Shown here piece by piece: positions 61,780 to 64,000 of a stretch of DNA of 64,000 nt. Every line of letters starts with the position of its first letter. Positions within the stretch are counted from its first letter, which is position 1. Both the position numbers and the translations under genes were made by a program. The notes under the pieces were generated by a model. It worked only from the letters and a program-made list of their open reading frames with translations, searched no databases and was not told the origin of the DNA. Location of the stretch: assembly GCA_051418055.1 (NCBI GenBank), contig JBPRGH010000010.1, positions 62,001-126,000 of the forward strand, given 5' to 3'. Source of the DNA: JBPRGH01 sp051418055 (lineage in GTDB: Bacteria; Bacteroidota; Bacteroidia; Cytophagales; Cyclobacteriaceae).

Positions 61780-62247
61780 AAAATCAAATGTAGGTATTAG
61801 TGAATAAAGGTAAACAAAAATCTGTCAAATTATCGTGGTATAAAACGAAGAAAATAGGTATTTGTTATATCTGGTAAGTTTTTTCAGAGCTCGACATAAT
61901 GGCGCAATAAAATCTAGATTCAATTAATATCCAGCCACAATGGCAGAATACTATTATGTATAGGTAAAAAAAGTAAAAAATTATTGTTGGCATTGCAATT
62001 GTAGAGTTAATTAACTGAATAATAAAAAGTAATAAATAAAAAGGAGGATTTAAGAGTGAAATTGATAAGAAGGAATCAGGATTTTCTATCAACCTTCTTT
62101 AATGATTTTCTGAGACAAGAAAAAAAACTCCAATAGCAATAAAAGTTGCTTAGCAATATATTTAATGAAAAGGCAAGATTTGTACCCTTTTCATTAACTA
62201 ACTCCCTCCACGGAGGTTAATAATTTAGGACGAGAAAAGAGAGAAAT
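61780..62247. promoter_or_regulatory. Divergent regulatory region with hairpins upstream of degQ
   Basis: 468 bp between the TPR gene (minus) and degQ (plus). Two inverted repeats lie near the degQ start: TTAATGAAAAGG (62162-62173) with CCTTTTCATTAA (62186-62197), a perfect 12-bp stem with a 12-nt loop, and CCTCC (62205-62209) with GGAGG (62212-62216). TAATTTAG, close to a -7 box, follows. A 26-codon frame (62056-62136) starts with GTG behind AAGGAGGA, an unusually strong ribosome-binding site for this phylum. The rest is AT-rich. Confidence 0.55.
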
Positions 62248-63717
62248 ATGAAGAAATTTAGCACATTAATATTAGCCGCCATCTTAGGAAGCGGCATAAC
62301 AATAGGTGTAAATGAGTTGGTACGTGATGAGCCGGCTTTTTTTACAGGAGATGAGAGAAATATACCTGTATCACATGTTAATTATGTGGATGCACCCGCA
62401 GAGCAGATTTTTGATTTTACAGAAGCTTCAAAAAAGGCTATGCCTGCTGTGGTACATATCAGGTCTACTCAAACAGCAAGAAGAGACGCAAGGGCACAGC
62501 AGCAAATACCTGAGGAATTCAGGGATTTCTTTGGTCCATTTTTAAGAGAGCGCCAGGATATTCAGCCGAGGCCAAGATCAGGGAGTGGCTCAGGTGTTAT
62601 AATTAATTCTGATGGATTTATTGTCACTAATAATCACGTGATTGACAATGCGGATGTAATTGAGGTTACCTTGAATGATAACAGGTCTTATACGGCAAAA
62701 GTAATTGGAGCAGATCCGACAACAGACATTGCTGTGATTAAAATCGAAGAATCAGGTTTACCTCATTTATCTATGGTAGATTCTGACCAGGTACAGGTGG
62801 GTGAATGGGTGCTTGCTGTAGGTAATCCATTTAGCCTGACATCAACCGCAACAGCTGGTATTGTCAGTGCCAAAGGCAGAAGCATTAATATTTTAACTGA
62901 TACAATGGCCATTGAATCTTTCATTCAGACAGATGCTGCCGTAAATCCGGGTAATAGCGGAGGTGCGCTGGTAAATATTACCGGTGGCCTTATAGGTATC
63001 AACACCGCAATTGCCAGTCCTACAGGTGCATTTTCAGGATATGCATTTGCTGTACCATCTAATATTGTTAACCGTGTAGTGCAGGATTTAATAACATACG
63101 GTGAGGTACAGCGTGGACTTATTGGTGTAGAGATAAGAAATGTAACCAGCGAATTGGTTGAAGAGCTTGATTTGCAGGTAAATCGTGGTGCTTATGTTGC
63201 AGTATTAGCTCCTCAGGGCGCTGCCAGAGAAGCAGGGATTAAAGAAGGTGATGTTATTACCGAGATTGATGGTAAAATAGTGCGTACACCAGCAGATCTT
63301 ATTGGTCTTGTAGCAACGAAACGTCCGGGGGATGTTGTAAATGTGAAGGTAAGCCGTGATGGAAGAGAACGTACATTTAACGTTACCCTTAAGAATTTTG
63401 AAGGCGGCACCGAGCCGGTGAAGAGAGAAAAAGCTGAAATTCTTACTGCATTGGGCGCTGAACTCGAAGATGTCGATAGAGAAACCTTAAAAAGGCTCAA
63501 TATCAGCTCTGGTGTAAAAGTAACCGGTTTAATGGCTGGTAAGATCAGACAAAATACTGATATGAGGGAAGGTTTTATAATAACTAAAATTGATAATCAA
63601 CCTGTAAGATCAAAAGAGCAGGTGGTTGATATCCTTAAGAATAAAAAAGGCGGAATTCTGATGGAAGGTGTTTATGAAGACCGTCGGGGAACCTATTATT
63701 ACGGTTTAGGCTTATAA
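62248..63717 (+). CDS. degQ: HtrA/DegQ-type periplasmic serine protease
   Basis: A 489-residue trypsin-like protease and chaperone with an N-terminal signal or anchor. The triad is His in VTNNHVID (near 128), Asp in TTDIAVIK (near 159) and Ser in AAVNPGNSGGALV (near 237). GSGSGVIINSDGFIV precedes the His. Two PDZ domains follow (about 285-385 and 400-488), so this is the two-PDZ DegP/DegQ layout rather than DegS. It degrades misfolded envelope proteins. A 12-bp hairpin and a small palindrome just upstream suggest control at its promoter or leader. A strong terminator follows. Confidence 0.94.
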   Translation: MKKFSTLILAAILGSGITIGVNELVRDEPAFFTGDERNIPVSHVNYVDAPAEQIFDFTEASKKAMPAVVHIRSTQTARRDARAQQQIPEEFRDFFGPFLRERQDIQPRPRSGSGSGVIINSDGFIVTNNHVIDNADVIEVTLNDNRSYTAKVIGADPTTDIAVIKIEESGLPHLSMVDSDQVQVGEWVLAVGNPFSLTSTATAGIVSAKGRSINILTDTMAIESFIQTDAAVNPGNSGGALVNITGGLIGINTAIASPTGAFSGYAFAVPSNIVNRVVQDLITYGEVQRGLIGVEIRNVTSELVEELDLQVNRGAYVAVLAPQGAAREAGIKEGDVITEIDGKIVRTPADLIGLVATKRPGDVVNVKVSRDGRERTFNVTLKNFEGGTEPVKREKAEILTALGAELEDVDRETLKRLNISSGVKVTGLMAGKIRQNTDMREGFIITKIDNQPVRSKEQVVDILKNKKGGILMEGVYEDRRGTYYYGLGL

Positions 63718-63728
63718 AAAGAACAAAG

Positions 63729-63758
63729 AAGAAAGTCCTGCGAAAGCAGGACTTTCTT
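63729..63758 (+). terminator. Terminator after degQ
   Basis: AAGAAAGTCCTGC (63729-63741) pairs perfectly with GCAGGACTTTCTT (63746-63758) across a GAAA tetraloop. It is a 13-bp stem 11 bp after the stop, palindromic enough to work in both directions. Confidence 0.9.
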
Positions 63759-63835
63759 AATTAAAGCATCAAAATTTCAAAAATTTACGTATACTTATAC
63801 AACGATCTTTGTTTTTTGTGTGATTGAAAACGCGT

Positions 63836-64000
63836 ATGAAGAGATTATATAGAAAAGGTGATTTTGTGAAAAACAAAAAAACCGGGCGAGTTATGGAAGT
63901 TTTAAGATACATTAAGGAAAATGTAGTACAATGCGCCTGGTTTGATTTAGAAAAGAAAGAAATAAGAAAAAATAATTACGATCAGGACAGCCTTTTAAAA
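63836..64000 (+). CDS. Small DUF2158/YodC-like protein (3' end outside window)
   Basis: From the ATG at 63836 the frame stays open to the window edge (55 codons). YRKGDFVKNKKTGRVMEVLR and VVQCAWFDLEKKE match the DUF2158 pattern, in which a GD-V-K-K-SG strand precedes a CxWFD core. These are small soluble proteins of about 60-75 residues with unknown function, so only a few residues are probably missing. Note two Val-rich strands and a highly basic start. It follows the degQ terminator, so it has its own promoter. Confidence 0.75.
   Translation, partial: MKRLYRKGDFVKNKKTGRVMEVLRYIKENVVQCAWFDLEKKEIRKNNYDQDSLLK

Noticed and set aside
61865..62092. 75-codon minus-strand frame upstream of degQ
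   Set aside because: AT-rich, mostly Ile/Phe/Leu, typical of a chance frame in low-GC DNA.
1..64000. Prophage, integrative element or restriction/defence island
   Set aside because: No integrase, phage structural, transposase, toxin-antitoxin, restriction or cas genes are seen; the only nuclease in an accessory setting is the GIY-YIG gene at 47.1 kb.

Overview
The window comes from the chromosome of a gliding-type Bacteroidota, most likely a marine or environmental Cytophagales relative. The signs are a GldJ lipoprotein, a PorE-like type IX secretion (T9SS) component, an exported enzyme with a T9SS C-terminal sorting domain, many lipoproteins, an AT-rich sequence, almost no Shine-Dalgarno sites, and promoters of the Bacteroidota form (TTTG, about 19 bp, TAnnTTTG). 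I see no phage, plasmid, integrase, IS transposase, CRISPR or rRNA. One tRNA (Phe) is present.

Layout. 0-6 kb (minus): a DEAD-box RNA helicase cut by the window edge, TrkH, a DUF429 protein, a lipoprotein and an S9 peptidase. 6.3-9.2 kb (plus): a GCS2-type carboxylate-amine ligase fused to two CBS domains, translationally coupled to an AstE/ASPA-type deacylase. 9.2-20 kb (minus): a T9SS-exported sugar dehydrogenase, M1 aminopeptidase, PurM, the PorE-like OmpA protein, and a three-gene Fe-S electron-transfer operon. tRNA-Phe lies at 20.0 kb. 20.6-26.9 kb (minus): six overlapping or closely packed genes from lipB to a PhoD-like lipoprotein. 27.7-28.2 kb is a structured, repeat-rich gap.

29-39.8 kb (minus) is a dense signal-transduction island. 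It holds a six-PAS histidine kinase split by a 1-bp frameshift, an Rcp1-like receiver, two paralogous REC-PAS-PAS-kinase proteins, a lone receiver, a NarL-type regulator, and a three-gene tail of outer-membrane protein, degenerate kinase and pseudo-receiver. 40.3-46.8 kb (plus): prfA, a beta-helix lipoprotein, an acyl-CoA desaturase, an OmpR/HAMP-kinase pair and a coiled-coil membrane protein.

46.9-47.85 kb carries four copies (one truncated) of a 148-bp element with perfect 11-bp terminal inverted repeats and an inner hairpin. A 98-aa GIY-YIG nuclease gene sits between copies 1 and 2. By analogy with RAYT/REP systems this is my best candidate for an under-described system. 47.9-64 kb: mfd, a LytTR/LytS-type pair, gldJ, lysA, and a run of mostly single housekeeping and envelope genes (msrA, radical SAM, an unusual lipoprotein pyrophosphatase, a methyltransferase, lipid kinase, DUF427, TPR and an HtrA/DegQ protease), ending in a small DUF2158-like gene cut by the window edge.

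Many adjacent genes overlap by 4-30 bp, so several starts were chosen by signal peptide or domain start. These include TTG or GTG starts (lipB, the PhoD-like gene, the beta-helix lipoprotein, the 43.8 kb regulator, the deacylase). Protein identities rest on recognising families from the translations; no database search was run.
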